A stretch of DNA of 62,520 nt from Kiritimatiellia bacterium. GTDB taxonomy: Bacteria > Verrucomicrobiota > Kiritimatiellia > RFP12 > UBA3636. The stretch spans positions 1-62,520 of the forward strand of contig JAEDLN010000002.1 in NCBI GenBank assembly GCA_016295275.1, read 5' to 3'. A model generated the notes under the pieces. It was given only the letters and a program-made list of their open reading frames with translations. It ran no database searches and was not told where the DNA came from. The position numbers and the translations under genes were made by a program. Positions 51,943 to 61,522 of the stretch are shown piece after piece. Within the stretch, counting starts at the first letter, position 1. Each line of letters starts with the position of its first letter.

Positions 51943-53712
51943 ATGTCAGACGATCTCAAGCACGAATGTGCGATTAGCTTTCTTCGATTGCGCCAACCTC
52001 TCTCGTATTATCGGCGAAAATATGGAAGCTCGTATTTCGGGTTTGAACGGTTGGAGCTTCTCCTTGAAAAGCAGCATAATCGCGGGCAAGATGGCGCAGG
52101 GATTGCTTGTGTCGGCTTGAATACCGAACCCGGAACGCCCTACTACCACATTGAAAAATCCTGCGCGCCACGGCTGCCGCTCGCCGATTTGCTGGAACAG
52201 GTGACTGCGAAAATCACAAAAAACGCATCCCCGGAGAAACAGGAAACATCACTTGCCAATCCGTTTTGCGGCGAGGTTTACCTCGGTCATTTGCGATATG
52301 GAACATTCGGGCGTCACTCGCTCGAGGCTTGCCAGCCGATGGTAAGCAACTCCATTCGCCGCGCCAATACGTTATTGTTGGCGGGAAATTTCAATATGAC
52401 CAACACGACGGCGCTGTTCAACGAGCTGGTTGAAGCCGGATACCATCCGACTTCCAAACAGGATTCCGATATTCTTCTCATTGATCTTCTCCATGCCGTG
52501 GAACAATATTCCGCTGTCGCTCACGATATCTCAAACATCGACATCCCCGGTATTCTGAAATCCGTCGTCCCGCGTTGGGACGGCGGATTTGCCATTTGCG
52601 GCGTCTTTGGCAGCGGCAACAGCTTCGTCTTGCGAGACGCACACGGCATTCGCCCCGCCTTCTACTATTTCGATGAAGAAATCGTCGTTGTCGCCTCGGA
52701 ACGTGCGGCAATCCAAACCGTTTTGAATCTTTCCTCCGCAGAAGTCTGCGAACTGCCGCCGGGAAATGCCTTGATCGTTTCCCGTGATGGCAATGTCCAT
52801 ATCGAACGGATTCTTCCCGAAGCGGAAATTCGCCGGTGCGTCTTCGAACGAATCTACTTCTCGCGTGGAAACGACACCGATATCCATCGGGAACGGAGAG
52901 CTCTCGGTTGCGCCCTCGTGCCGGACGTCCTCAAGGCCATCGACGACGATCTAGACCATACCGTCTTTTCCTATATCCCTAATACGGCCATCATCTCCTA
53001 CCACGGAATGCTCGAGCGCCTTATGGCTCTCTATCCCAACCAGAAGATACGCTTCGCACAAATCGCCATCAAAGACGCAAAATTCCGAACCTTTATCGCC
53101 GATTCCAGCACACGCCACGATCTTTTTCCGCATGTTTACGATGTGACGTACGGCGTCGTCCATGCCGCAGAAGACAATCTCGTCGTCTTGGACGATTCGA
53201 TCGTTCGCGGAAATACCATTCGCCGGGCAATCCTGCCGATTCTCGATCGCCTACAGCCGAAACGGATCGTAATTGCATCGGCATCGCCGCCAATCCTCTA
53301 TCCGGATTGCTATGGAATCGATATGGCATCATTCGATCAGCTCATTGCTTTTCGGGCACTGTTTTCACTCCTCGCAAAACGCAACCGGATGGACGCTCTC
53401 GAAAAGGCCACCAAGGAGGCAAAGGACGATTTGAAACGCCCCGATAAAGAAATGCAAAATCGCGTCCGTCAACTATACGATCTGTTCACATTCGATGAAC
53501 TCGTACAGGAAATCACCCTATTGCTTACGCCCCCGGATATACAAGCCGAAATCAAGGTCGTCTATCAAACCTGCCCCCATCTGCGAAAAGCCATACCCTG
53601 TCATACGGGCGATTGGTACTTTACGGGCGACTATCCGACACCTGGCGGAAACCGCGTCGTCAACCGGGCTCTGATCAACTATGTCGAACATATCACCGAC
53701 CGGGCCTACTAG
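51943..53712 (+). CDS. purF: Amidophosphoribosyltransferase, divergent (Bacteroidetes-type) form
   Basis: The 589-residue enzyme makes phosphoribosylamine from PRPP and glutamine, the first step of purine synthesis. The glutaminase cysteine is Cys9 in KHECAISFLRLRQP, so an 8-residue propeptide must be removed. The glutaminase domain continues with EKQHNRGQDGAGIACV and LGHLRYGTFG. The phosphoribosyltransferase domain has the PRPP loop VVLDDSIVRGNTIRR. It is longer than E. coli PurF (505 residues) because of an insertion and a C-terminal extension, as in Bacteroidetes homologues. The ATG at 51943 is chosen because the preceding open frame is not conserved. Confidence 0.9.
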   Translation: MSDDLKHECAISFLRLRQPLSYYRRKYGSSYFGFERLELLLEKQHNRGQDGAGIACVGLNTEPGTPYYHIEKSCAPRLPLADLLEQVTAKITKNASPEKQETSLANPFCGEVYLGHLRYGTFGRHSLEACQPMVSNSIRRANTLLLAGNFNMTNTTALFNELVEAGYHPTSKQDSDILLIDLLHAVEQYSAVAHDISNIDIPGILKSVVPRWDGGFAICGVFGSGNSFVLRDAHGIRPAFYYFDEEIVVVASERAAIQTVLNLSSAEVCELPPGNALIVSRDGNVHIERILPEAEIRRCVFERIYFSRGNDTDIHRERRALGCALVPDVLKAIDDDLDHTVFSYIPNTAIISYHGMLERLMALYPNQKIRFAQIAIKDAKFRTFIADSSTRHDLFPHVYDVTYGVVHAAEDNLVVLDDSIVRGNTIRRAILPILDRLQPKRIVIASASPPILYPDCYGIDMASFDQLIAFRALFSLLAKRNRMDALEKATKEAKDDLKRPDKEMQNRVRQLYDLFTFDELVQEITLLLTPPDIQAEIKVVYQTCPHLRKAIPCHTGDWYFTGDYPTPGGNRVVNRALINYVEHITDRAY

Positions 53713-53750
53713 CCTCCCAAAACGGGTTTCGCTTTCACGAAATACAAAAC

Positions 53751-53779
53751 TGGAAAAGCATTCCCTTTTCAAGTAGAAT
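53751..53779 (+). promoter_or_regulatory. Possible promoter of carA
   Basis: -35 TGGAAA (53751-53756), 17-base spacer and -10 TAGAAT (53774-53779), about 37 bases before the carA start. Confidence 0.35.
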
Positions 53780-53815
53780 TCCTCCCCCGTTGCACCTACC
53801 CACTTCCAATACGTT

Positions 53816-54904
53816 ATGAAGCATTATTTGGCTTTGGCAGACGGGACCCTGTTCCCGGGCATATCGCGCGCAGCGCGAGTCGACACTGTCGGTGAAGTTG
53901 TTTTCAATACCGGCATGACCGGCTATCAGGAAATCATTTCCGATCCTTCCTACGCCGGACAATTCGTCACGCTTTCCACTGCAGAGGTCGGAAATTACGG
54001 TGTCAATCCGGATGATATGGAATCGCGAGCACTCTTTCTGTCCGGACTTGTCGTCTCCCACCTCAATCGAGCCTCGAACCACTTGGCAACCGGAGAATTG
54101 GACGCGCTTTTGGCCGACGCCGGCAAACCCTGTCTGTCCGATGTCGATACGCGCCGTCTCGTTTTGCATATCCGCAAATATGGCTCGCAACGCGCTTTCA
54201 TTCACGCGTCCGATGAACCGCTCGATCCGGCCGCTGCAATTGCACGCGCAAGGGCTTGGGAAGGCCTTGACGGACAAGATTACGCGGCTCGCGTCACCAC
54301 CTCGGTCCCCTATGATGCCACCAACCCCGACACCCCCGCCGATGCCCCACTTATCGTTGCGTACGATTTCGGTCTAAAACGCAATATCGCCCGCTGCCTC
54401 GCCAATACCGGCTATCGCGTCCGCGTCATTTCCGCCCGAACACCCCCGGAAGACGCTCTCGCCCTAAAGCCCGCCGGCATCTTTCTCTCCAATGGTCCCG
54501 CCGATCCGTCGGCTGTCAAATATGCCTACGAAGCCATTCGCTCTTTCATCGGAAAAGTCCCTCTTATGGGGATCTGTCTGGGACATCAATTGCTTGCACT
54601 CGCCGCCGGTGCCCAGACCTATCGCCTTCCCTTCGGGCATCATGGTTGCAATCACCCCGTCCGCGAAGAAGAAACCGGACGCGTCGATATCACTTCGCAA
54701 AACCACAACTTCGCGGTGCCGGATAACAACCTTCCGTCCGTCATCGAGATTACGCACCGAAATCTCAACGATGGGACGGTCGAGGGAATCCGACTCCGGA
54801 ATGCCCCGGCTTTTTCGGTGCAATACCACCCGGAGGCGGCTCCCGGTCCACATGACGCCAACCATCTCTTCCGAAAATTCGCAAAACTGATCGAATCGGC
54901 CTGA
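53816..54904 (+). CDS. carA: Carbamoyl-phosphate synthase small (glutaminase) subunit
   Basis: The 362-residue subunit hydrolyses glutamine and passes ammonia to CarB to make carbamoyl phosphate for pyrimidines and arginine. The N-terminal CPSase small domain shows GEVVFNTGMTGYQEIISDPSY. The class I amidotransferase domain has the nucleophile Cys in GICLGHQLL, and the catalytic His and Glu in YHPEAAPGPHD. carB is not in the window. No clear Shine-Dalgarno precedes the ATG. Confidence 0.96.
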   Translation: MKHYLALADGTLFPGISRAARVDTVGEVVFNTGMTGYQEIISDPSYAGQFVTLSTAEVGNYGVNPDDMESRALFLSGLVVSHLNRASNHLATGELDALLADAGKPCLSDVDTRRLVLHIRKYGSQRAFIHASDEPLDPAAAIARARAWEGLDGQDYAARVTTSVPYDATNPDTPADAPLIVAYDFGLKRNIARCLANTGYRVRVISARTPPEDALALKPAGIFLSNGPADPSAVKYAYEAIRSFIGKVPLMGICLGHQLLALAAGAQTYRLPFGHHGCNHPVREEETGRVDITSQNHNFAVPDNNLPSVIEITHRNLNDGTVEGIRLRNAPAFSVQYHPEAAPGPHDANHLFRKFAKLIESA

Positions 54905-54987
54905 TTTTCCCTCCTAAGCGGCTATCTCTCCCGATATGCCGCTTTTTTTTGTGTGCATTTCCTCCTTCCCTGCAACAATCTTTTCCT

Positions 54988-56592
54988 ATGACCAAACATA
55001 TCTTTATCACCGGCGGTGTCGTATCTTCCCTTGGAAAAGGAATTACCGCCGCATCGCTCGCGCTGCTCCTGAAACGCAGAGGCTACCGCATCGCCATGCA
55101 AAAGCTCGACCCGTATCTGAATGTGGATCCCGGAACCATGTCGCCTTTCCAGCATGGCGAAGTGTTCGTCACCGACGACGGTGCCGAAACCGATCTCGAT
55201 CTCGGCCACTACGAACGCTTTACCGATATCAACTGCTCTCACGCATCCAACTATACGACCGGTAAAATCTATTCCGCCGTCATTGCTCGCGAACGCGCCG
55301 GCGGCTACCTCGGAAAAACCGTGCAAGTCATCCCCCATATTACGGATGAGATCAAGAGGGCGATCCAATCCGCGGAAACCGATGATGTCGATATCGTACT
55401 GACCGAAATCGGAGGTACCGCCGGCGACATCGAATCCCTTCCGTTTCTGGAAGCCGTGCGCCAATACATCTTGGAAGCGGGTGTCGGAAACGCAATCGTG
55501 ATTCATCTCACCCTGCTCCCCTTTATCCGAGCCGCCGGAGAACTGAAAACAAAGCCTTCTCAACAGTCGGTCGCCGTTTTGCGGAATATCGGTCTCATTC
55601 CCAATATTCTCGTTTGCCGTACCGAAATCCCAATGGAAGAGGATCATCGCAGAAAACTGGCTCTCTTCTGCAACGTCTCGCCCGACCTCGTCATTGAAGA
55701 GAAAGACGTGAAACATTCCATCTACGAGGTGCCGCCGGAGCTCGCCGAACAGGAACTCGATACGAAGGTTCTCGACCTGCTCCGCCTTCCCGTCCACCGC
55801 CTCGATCTCTCCTCTTGGGACGATATCCTTGATCGTGTTCTGCATCCTGACCGGAGTTGCCGTATCGCCCTCGTTGGCAAATACACCTCGGTTCGCGATG
55901 CCTACAAATCCGTATACGAGGCTCTCGAACATGCCGGTATCGCGACTCGCGCCCATGTCATCGTCGATTCGATTGAGGCTGAAGAACTCGAACGTTCTGT
56001 CGAGCGTCTGAAAAACGCCGATGGCATCCTCGTCCCCGGCGGATTCGGAAATCGAGGCGTCGCCGGAAAAATCAAAGCGATCCGATACGCCCGCGAAAAC
56101 AATGTGCCTCTCCTTGGAATCTGCCTCGGAATGCAATGTATCGTCATCGAATTCGCCCAAAATGTTCTAGGCTGGCAGGACGCCGATTCTGCCGAATTCT
56201 CGTCTTCAACCCGCCACCCCGTCATCGATCTGATGGAGGAACAGCGCGGGCTTACGCAAAAGGGAGGAACCATGCGTCTCGGCGCCTATCCCTGCACATT
56301 GCAAAAAGACGCAGTCTGCGCCTCTCTCTACAACGCCGAAACGATTTCGGAACGCCATCGCCATCGCTACGAATTCAACAATCTCTATCGCGCGGAACTT
56401 GAAAAGGCCGGGCTGTTCATTGGCGGAACATCGCCGGACCGACATCTCGTGGAAATCGTCGAATTGCACGACCGCCCCTTCTTTGTCGGGTGCCAATTCC
56501 ATCCGGAATTCAAATCCCGCCCCGATCGGGCGCACCCCCTCTTCCGCGGACTTGTGGACGCCGCTCTCTCCAATCGGCAACCGGAAGATTGA
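54988..56592 (+). CDS. pyrG: CTP synthase
   Basis: The 534-residue enzyme aminates UTP to CTP. The N-terminal amidoligase has the P-loop FITGGVVSSLGKGITAASLA and the KLDPYLNVDPGTMSPFQHGEV stretch split around the UTP site. The C-terminal glutaminase has LLGICLGMQ and the HPEFKSRP motif. The start at 54988 (MTKHIFITG) is fixed by homology; the leader has the pyrimidine-rich sequence CTTTTCCT rather than a Shine-Dalgarno. A terminator follows the gene. Confidence 0.97.
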   Translation: MTKHIFITGGVVSSLGKGITAASLALLLKRRGYRIAMQKLDPYLNVDPGTMSPFQHGEVFVTDDGAETDLDLGHYERFTDINCSHASNYTTGKIYSAVIARERAGGYLGKTVQVIPHITDEIKRAIQSAETDDVDIVLTEIGGTAGDIESLPFLEAVRQYILEAGVGNAIVIHLTLLPFIRAAGELKTKPSQQSVAVLRNIGLIPNILVCRTEIPMEEDHRRKLALFCNVSPDLVIEEKDVKHSIYEVPPELAEQELDTKVLDLLRLPVHRLDLSSWDDILDRVLHPDRSCRIALVGKYTSVRDAYKSVYEALEHAGIATRAHVIVDSIEAEELERSVERLKNADGILVPGGFGNRGVAGKIKAIRYARENNVPLLGICLGMQCIVIEFAQNVLGWQDADSAEFSSSTRHPVIDLMEEQRGLTQKGGTMRLGAYPCTLQKDAVCASLYNAETISERHRHRYEFNNLYRAELEKAGLFIGGTSPDRHLVEIVELHDRPFFVGCQFHPEFKSRPDRAHPLFRGLVDAALSNRQPED

Positions 56593-56662
56593 TTCCAAAT
56601 GGCATCTTCCAATCGTCTTTCCGGAAAGATGATCGGTTGAAGCGTTCTCGCTCCATACGAAC

Positions 56663-56704
56663 AAACATACCCGATGCAGATCATGCACCGGGTATGTTTT
56701 TGTG
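56663..56704 (+). terminator. Terminator of pyrG
   Basis: An 11-bp stem AAACATACCCG/CGGGTATGTTT with a 15-base loop ends in TTTTTGTG. It also faces the convergent esterase gene. Confidence 0.85.
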
Positions 56705-56727
56705 TTCGCACGGGAATGTGCGCGACT

Positions 56728-58116
56728 CTACTTCACATCGGCAGAGGCGCTTTGCGATTGCGATTCGGCCGCCGTCTGTTCGTGATCGGATTTGACGGTA
56801 AAGACCTGATTCGGTGCCGGTGGAATAAACCCATGACGCGACCCTTGTACCCATTTGATGGATTTGGGAGCCTTGATCGCATGGTAATAGGCCGCCAGCC
56901 CGGACGGGGGGCAGGTGTAATCGCCAAGTCCGGCACGAGTGATCTCAACCGGACATTTCGCACGCCGGATATGGTTGATGGAATCGAAATAATCAAGCCC
57001 GGGCGCATAGGGAATATACCAAGGTCCTTTGAGCCGCCGACGGGCACCGGATACCATGGCAAAGTCGCATCCCCACGTAATCGAGGGGCGGGCAAGCGTC
57101 ACATCATGATCGAGCCCTGCCGCCCAACTTGTCTGCAATCCGCCTTGGCTGCCGCCTTCGACAATCAAACTCTTGCCGTTCCATTCTTCCATCGATTTCA
57201 CATACTCCAAAGCCCGCAACACGCGAAAGGCCATATTCCGGAAATACGCCGTTTCCGGTTTGGCATTTTCTTCCGGCGAAAAGGCGTAGCTATATCCTTC
57301 CGGATGGCAAGTCTTTTCAAATTCCTTGTAGTAGGCGGGATCCCGACCGAGTTCGTAGCCATGCGCATTGATTTCAAGAAAGATCTCCCGGTTGTTCTTG
57401 CAAGTCCAACTGGCCCATTCGGGACAACCTTGCGGATAGAAGCCATAACCCTGAAACGCAACGCGCGCACCGCAGCTTTTCGGTGCTGCATCGGCGGGAA
57501 GAATCAAATAGCCGGTCACGGGACGCGGCCCCGCACACGTTACGCTCAACGCGTAAACCTTGCAACCGTTGACTTCTTTGACAAGCTTGCGCTCCGCCTT
57601 CATTTCAACGGCCGCTAAAATCTTCTTCTGCTTGTCCCACCATTCATCGAAATCCGCCGGCTCCGGATTTTCCTGTTCGATCCTCTCGGTTTCGACGCCC
57701 GCACCGCCATCAAAGACAACCTCCTTGACCGGGGACCAGTTCGGCGATCCCGGCGCGGGCTTGTCGCGTTTGACCGGCTTTCCCGTTGCCTTTTCCTTCA
57801 CATATCCTTCCACGCGAATGAATCCGGGAATGTCCATCTTGGTCGTAACCTGCGCAATCACACCAGGCTTGAAATCGCTTCGTCCGGTCTCGGTCAGACC
57901 ATCATCGCCGGTGCGCTTCCATTCAAAGTAATAGGCGCTGCAATCAAAGGCCGGATCGACCTCTTCCGCAGAGATCGTCAGAACAATCGGCTCGCCAATA
58001 CGGTAATCGACCGGATTCGGCTTGTCCGTGGTTCCTTTTAGCTGCACGGGATCCCATGCATTTCCCCACACCATCGCTGCTGTCATGGCGACAACACCGC
58101 AGAATGACCATTTCAT
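56728..58116 (-). CDS. Secreted acetylxylan esterase-like protein (CE7 / AXE1)
   Basis: The 462-residue protein has a signal peptide (WSFCGVVAMTAAMVWGNA) and an N-terminal beta domain (to about residue 140), then an alpha/beta-hydrolase of the CE7 cephalosporin C deacetylase/acetylxylan esterase class. The family entry segment is PADFDEWWDKQKK. The nucleophile Ser is in VEGGSQGGLQ, the Asp in GLGDYTCPPSG and the His in GSRHGF. It should remove acetyl groups from xylan or other sugars. AAGGAG lies 8 bases upstream of the ATG on the minus strand. It lies 31 bases downstream of the larger esterase gene, so the two form an operon. Confidence 0.92.
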   Translation of the reverse strand: MKWSFCGVVAMTAAMVWGNAWDPVQLKGTTDKPNPVDYRIGEPIVLTISAEEVDPAFDCSAYYFEWKRTGDDGLTETGRSDFKPGVIAQVTTKMDIPGFIRVEGYVKEKATGKPVKRDKPAPGSPNWSPVKEVVFDGGAGVETERIEQENPEPADFDEWWDKQKKILAAVEMKAERKLVKEVNGCKVYALSVTCAGPRPVTGYLILPADAAPKSCGARVAFQGYGFYPQGCPEWASWTCKNNREIFLEINAHGYELGRDPAYYKEFEKTCHPEGYSYAFSPEENAKPETAYFRNMAFRVLRALEYVKSMEEWNGKSLIVEGGSQGGLQTSWAAGLDHDVTLARPSITWGCDFAMVSGARRRLKGPWYIPYAPGLDYFDSINHIRRAKCPVEITRAGLGDYTCPPSGLAAYYHAIKAPKSIKWVQGSRHGFIPPAPNQVFTVKSDHEQTAAESQSQSASADVK

Positions 58117-58147
58117 AGTTTCGTACTCCTTAGTTTGGTAGAATGAA

Positions 58148-61100
58148 TCAACGCGCTTCGCGCAAAAAATCTCGCATTTGCCGCTCGGCCGACGACGGCG
58201 CCGTAGTATGGTCGCCGTCTTCAAGCAAAATTGCTTTGTCTTCCGATGGACAGACCGCATAGGCGGCATAGACAGAGGCAGCCGGACAAATCCAGTCGCT
58301 GCGCCCGGCAACAAAGCGAATGGGTTTGCGGATAAAACGGGCGAAATTGGCACCGTCGAAATACGGTGCCCAACGCCGGGCTTCAACGGCTACGGAAGGA
58401 TCCCGGTAGTTGTAGAAGTTTTTGGAAACGCAAATCTGCCGCCCGATGCTGTCGCCCTGCAAATCGCAAAAGGCCGGAACATTGACGGCAAAACGCGAAA
58501 TCGACTTGTTGAGCATCGCCAGATAAAGACCAAAGCCCCCGCCTTGGCTGATGCCATAGTAGCCAATGCGCTCGCGGTCAATCTCCGGACGCTCGGCAAT
58601 CCAGTCCACCGCGCGGTCAATTCCAAGAATGACGGGATAATAAAAGGCCGATTCCCGAGATTCGCTCATTCCGGCGGAATAATACGTGCCGTCATAGCCA
58701 TATTGCTCGGAAAAACCATTCAGCAAGCGCTTGTAATTCGCGCGTTGCCAATTGCCGTCGCCCCATGGTTCCCACGGAAAAACGGTCATGAACAAAACCG
58801 CACAGTCCGTTCGCGGCCCCGGCGTAAACGACCAACTGCCAAGTCCCGCCCCCGGAACCTGAACCGTGAGCGGCAATGGCCGCGAAGCCTCACGAGGAAG
58901 CACATACCAACCGTACACGCGCCGGTCGTTCACCGTGGCAAAGCTGACCCGATACCACTCGAACTTCTCGTTCGTGCGCTTCTCATCCGCTTCCATACGG
59001 GCATCAATCGGAACAGCCCGTGCCGCCTTTTGCGCAGACATCCAAAACGAATGGAAGTCATCGGGACATTCGCCGGCCGGTTTGATGTCTTCCGGATCGT
59101 ACGCTACGGCTTTCTGCCAGTCTCCTCCGAGACAGGGGCTGACCCCAGCCACCTTTACCGTCAGCCGCAAAAAGCCGGGATGATCCAGCATTCCGGAAAT
59201 GCGCCATTGTCCATTCGTCGAATACAACCCTTCGACCATTGCCAATCGATTGGTTCCAAAATCGTCGAGATGGATTTCCACCGGCCTTCCTTCGAGCTTT
59301 GCCGCAAGATCCGGAGACGATGGACGCATGCCGATGGTAAATTCGACCGCTTCGCCGGGTTTCCTAACGGCACGCCATCCCCCCTTGCTTGCAACGTCAC
59401 CTTTGATCGCCAGGCGAACAGCGGTTTCCATCCGCTGCGTTTCGTACTTCACCCGGGCATTGCGGCGTTGCCAGCCGTCACGGCGTACAACCGATTCGGA
59501 ATACGTCGGCAGCCACAATGCTTGCTGCTCCGTCAGAGCCTTGACGATTTCCTCAAACTGCGCCGGATCGTTGAGCGGCGCCCATCCCCCACCGGGGCGT
59601 ACGCCATGCATTAAAATGTAGCGGCACACCCCCTCTTTTATCGCTTTTTCGGCTGCGGCCGTCGCTTCCTTCGCGCCAAAACGCCCGCCCCAATTGTCCA
59701 TGCGGTAGCGAATTGCCGAAAAACCGTTTTCTTTGAGAATCTGTTCGCTGACCGGTCCGGACGCATTGTAGGGGTAACAAAAAACCTTCGCGTCAAATCC
59801 GGTGTTTTCGAGAATCATGCGATGCGCCCCGACAATCTGCGCGCGTACACAATCGACACCACCAGTTTCCGCAAGCCGATTCAGCTGCGGATGGGACAGT
59901 GAATGGTTTCCAAGCTCGTGTCCGCGCCGCACCAAGTCGCGAAGTTGCTCCCAAGTCATGTAGTTGGGCTTGCCGATCCGATCCGGAATGATGTTGAAAA
60001 TAGCCCGCAGACCATATCGCTCAAGTACCGGCGCAGCCACTTCGTACTGGTCGACCGTGCCGTCATCGAAGGTGAAGACGAGACCGCCAAGCTTTCCCTC
60101 GGGAAATTCAGTGTCGTATTCCTTTCCGAAGGGGACGCTAAAACGCGTTTCAGCCGCCTTGAACGATACAATGCGCGTAGGCCAAGCTTGCGCAAGCGGC
60201 TTCTGCCCCGCCCTACCGTCTAGACAATCGCCAAGCAACTCCCGTACCTGCCGCGCTCGATCCGCGCCAAGCAACGTGTCCAACTCGTCCTCCTTGACCG
60301 CCAATGCCATCGCAAACGCAAGATCGCCCGCGGCAGAAAGCCATGGCCCGTTCTCGCCACGTCCATCCAAAAAACGTTGCGCGGCAATCTTGGCAACCGT
60401 CCGCATAATCCGGTCGACTCGCACAGCACGCGAGGGATCGGCCCGGCGAATCAGTTCCAACGAGGCGTTCATTTGCAAAAACGAATAACCGGGCATGGTC
60501 GCCTTCAACTCATTCTCTGGAATGTCCGGAATCCGCTCCGACTCCTCCAACGCACGATCGATATAACGCTCGTACGCGTCGTAATAGCGCTCCTCCCCCG
60601 TCAACTGCGCGGCGGCAAGATAAATCATCGGCAACCGGGCCGCTTCATGGGGACGGACCTCCCACATTTTCAGAACGCCTTTTGGATCGATCTTTCCATC
60701 CGCCGTCAGTGCGTTGTATTCGTTCTCCGGTGTCACGTTTTTGAGCATCCGATCCGCTACGGCCGCTATCGCTTCGGCAATTTCTCGTTTCATTTCGGCA
60801 TCGCAACGTCCGCTCATCGCCCAATGGTAAAGACCATGGACGAAATGCGTAATTTGGTCGCGCGAGGAAAGCGTGCAGGCACTCTTTCCGTCTTCGAAAC
60901 AAAGTCCCCGCGCCACAAATCCCTTTACACCATGCGCTGTCGCCAAATTGAGCAAACCGCGCGCCATCTGCCGGGCAAACGGATCGTCGCCGCTGTCCAC
61001 GGCCCAAATGAGCGCAATCCCGTTCAGAATCGCCGAATCTTCCAAGCCGCGGCCATAGCCGAACTTCGGGGTCCATTCGTGCCAGCCGTTGGTAAAAGAC

Positions 61101-61273
61101 GCCGCGCCGACACAATCGCGGGGAAAACCATTGTAGATAAGCGAGGTGCGCTCGCCATAAAACGCCGCTAGCCGGGCGCGAACCGGATCCTGCGCGCTTT
61201 CCGCCGCAAGAGCGACGCGTCCGCCCAACATCCAAGCCACTGCCAATGCCAAAACTGCCGATTTTGTTTTCAT
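58148..61273 (-). CDS. Secreted three-domain enzyme: helical toroid, CE4 polysaccharide deacetylase and CE7 esterase
   Basis: The 1041-residue protein has a signal peptide (KSAVLALAVAWMLGGRVALA). Residues 30-370 are rich in paired helices and tryptophan/aromatic motifs (GLEDSAILNGIALIW, HFVHGLYHWAMSG, RPHEAARLPMIYLAAAQ), an (alpha/alpha) toroid of unknown activity. Residues 385-600 are a CE4 deacetylase with TFDDG (401-405), HSLSH (457-461) and a C-terminal LMHGVRPGGGW. Residues 690-1041 are a CE7-type esterase with ECPDDFHSFW, the nucleophile in GISQGGGFG, Asp in GRSDWICP and His in DGDHTT. Three carbohydrate-active parts in one chain suggest attack on an acetylated, N-acetylated or uronate-containing glycan. 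It is the first gene of the two-gene esterase operon. Confidence 0.85.
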   Translation of the reverse strand: MKTKSAVLALAVAWMLGGRVALAAESAQDPVRARLAAFYGERTSLIYNGFPRDCVGAASFTNGWHEWTPKFGYGRGLEDSAILNGIALIWAVDSGDDPFARQMARGLLNLATAHGVKGFVARGLCFEDGKSACTLSSRDQITHFVHGLYHWAMSGRCDAEMKREIAEAIAAVADRMLKNVTPENEYNALTADGKIDPKGVLKMWEVRPHEAARLPMIYLAAAQLTGEERYYDAYERYIDRALEESERIPDIPENELKATMPGYSFLQMNASLELIRRADPSRAVRVDRIMRTVAKIAAQRFLDGRGENGPWLSAAGDLAFAMALAVKEDELDTLLGADRARQVRELLGDCLDGRAGQKPLAQAWPTRIVSFKAAETRFSVPFGKEYDTEFPEGKLGGLVFTFDDGTVDQYEVAAPVLERYGLRAIFNIIPDRIGKPNYMTWEQLRDLVRRGHELGNHSLSHPQLNRLAETGGVDCVRAQIVGAHRMILENTGFDAKVFCYPYNASGPVSEQILKENGFSAIRYRMDNWGGRFGAKEATAAAEKAIKEGVCRYILMHGVRPGGGWAPLNDPAQFEEIVKALTEQQALWLPTYSESVVRRDGWQRRNARVKYETQRMETAVRLAIKGDVASKGGWRAVRKPGEAVEFTIGMRPSSPDLAAKLEGRPVEIHLDDFGTNRLAMVEGLYSTNGQWRISGMLDHPGFLRLTVKVAGVSPCLGGDWQKAVAYDPEDIKPAGECPDDFHSFWMSAQKAARAVPIDARMEADEKRTNEKFEWYRVSFATVNDRRVYGWYVLPREASRPLPLTVQVPGAGLGSWSFTPGPRTDCAVLFMTVFPWEPWGDGNWQRANYKRLLNGFSEQYGYDGTYYSAGMSESRESAFYYPVILGIDRAVDWIAERPEIDRERIGYYGISQGGGFGLYLAMLNKSISRFAVNVPAFCDLQGDSIGRQICVSKNFYNYRDPSVAVEARRWAPYFDGANFARFIRKPIRFVAGRSDWICPAASVYAAYAVCPSEDKAILLEDGDHTTAPSSAERQMRDFLREAR

Positions 61274-61418
61274 GCGCCTATTCTATCCTAAGCATCCCCT
61301 TCCGGGCAATACGAAAGCGGTCGCGGCGGAAATCAGTCGACCGGGTCGAGCAACACCGATACGATGGAAAAACAGCGGAGAATGGATGAAAACGAGATGC
61401 TCCGATTGTAAATTCGTC

Positions 61419-61448
61419 TTGACAAATCCATGAAAAGTTTCAGATAAT
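61419..61448 (+). promoter_or_regulatory. Promoter of the DUF2341/LamG gene
   Basis: -35 TTGACA (61419-61424, full consensus), 18-base spacer, -10 GATAAT (61443-61448), about 75 bases upstream of the start codon at 61523. The leader is short and AT-rich. Confidence 0.75.
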
Positions 61449-61522
61449 CCAAGGCGCTTTTGATTTCCGATGGACTGGATTTTACAGGATGTTTATCAAA
61501 AACGAAATGTAGGGATAATTGT

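Noticed and set aside
54922..56160. Long minus-strand open frame of 412 codons
   Set aside because: It is the antisense shadow of pyrG, which has all CTP synthase motifs.
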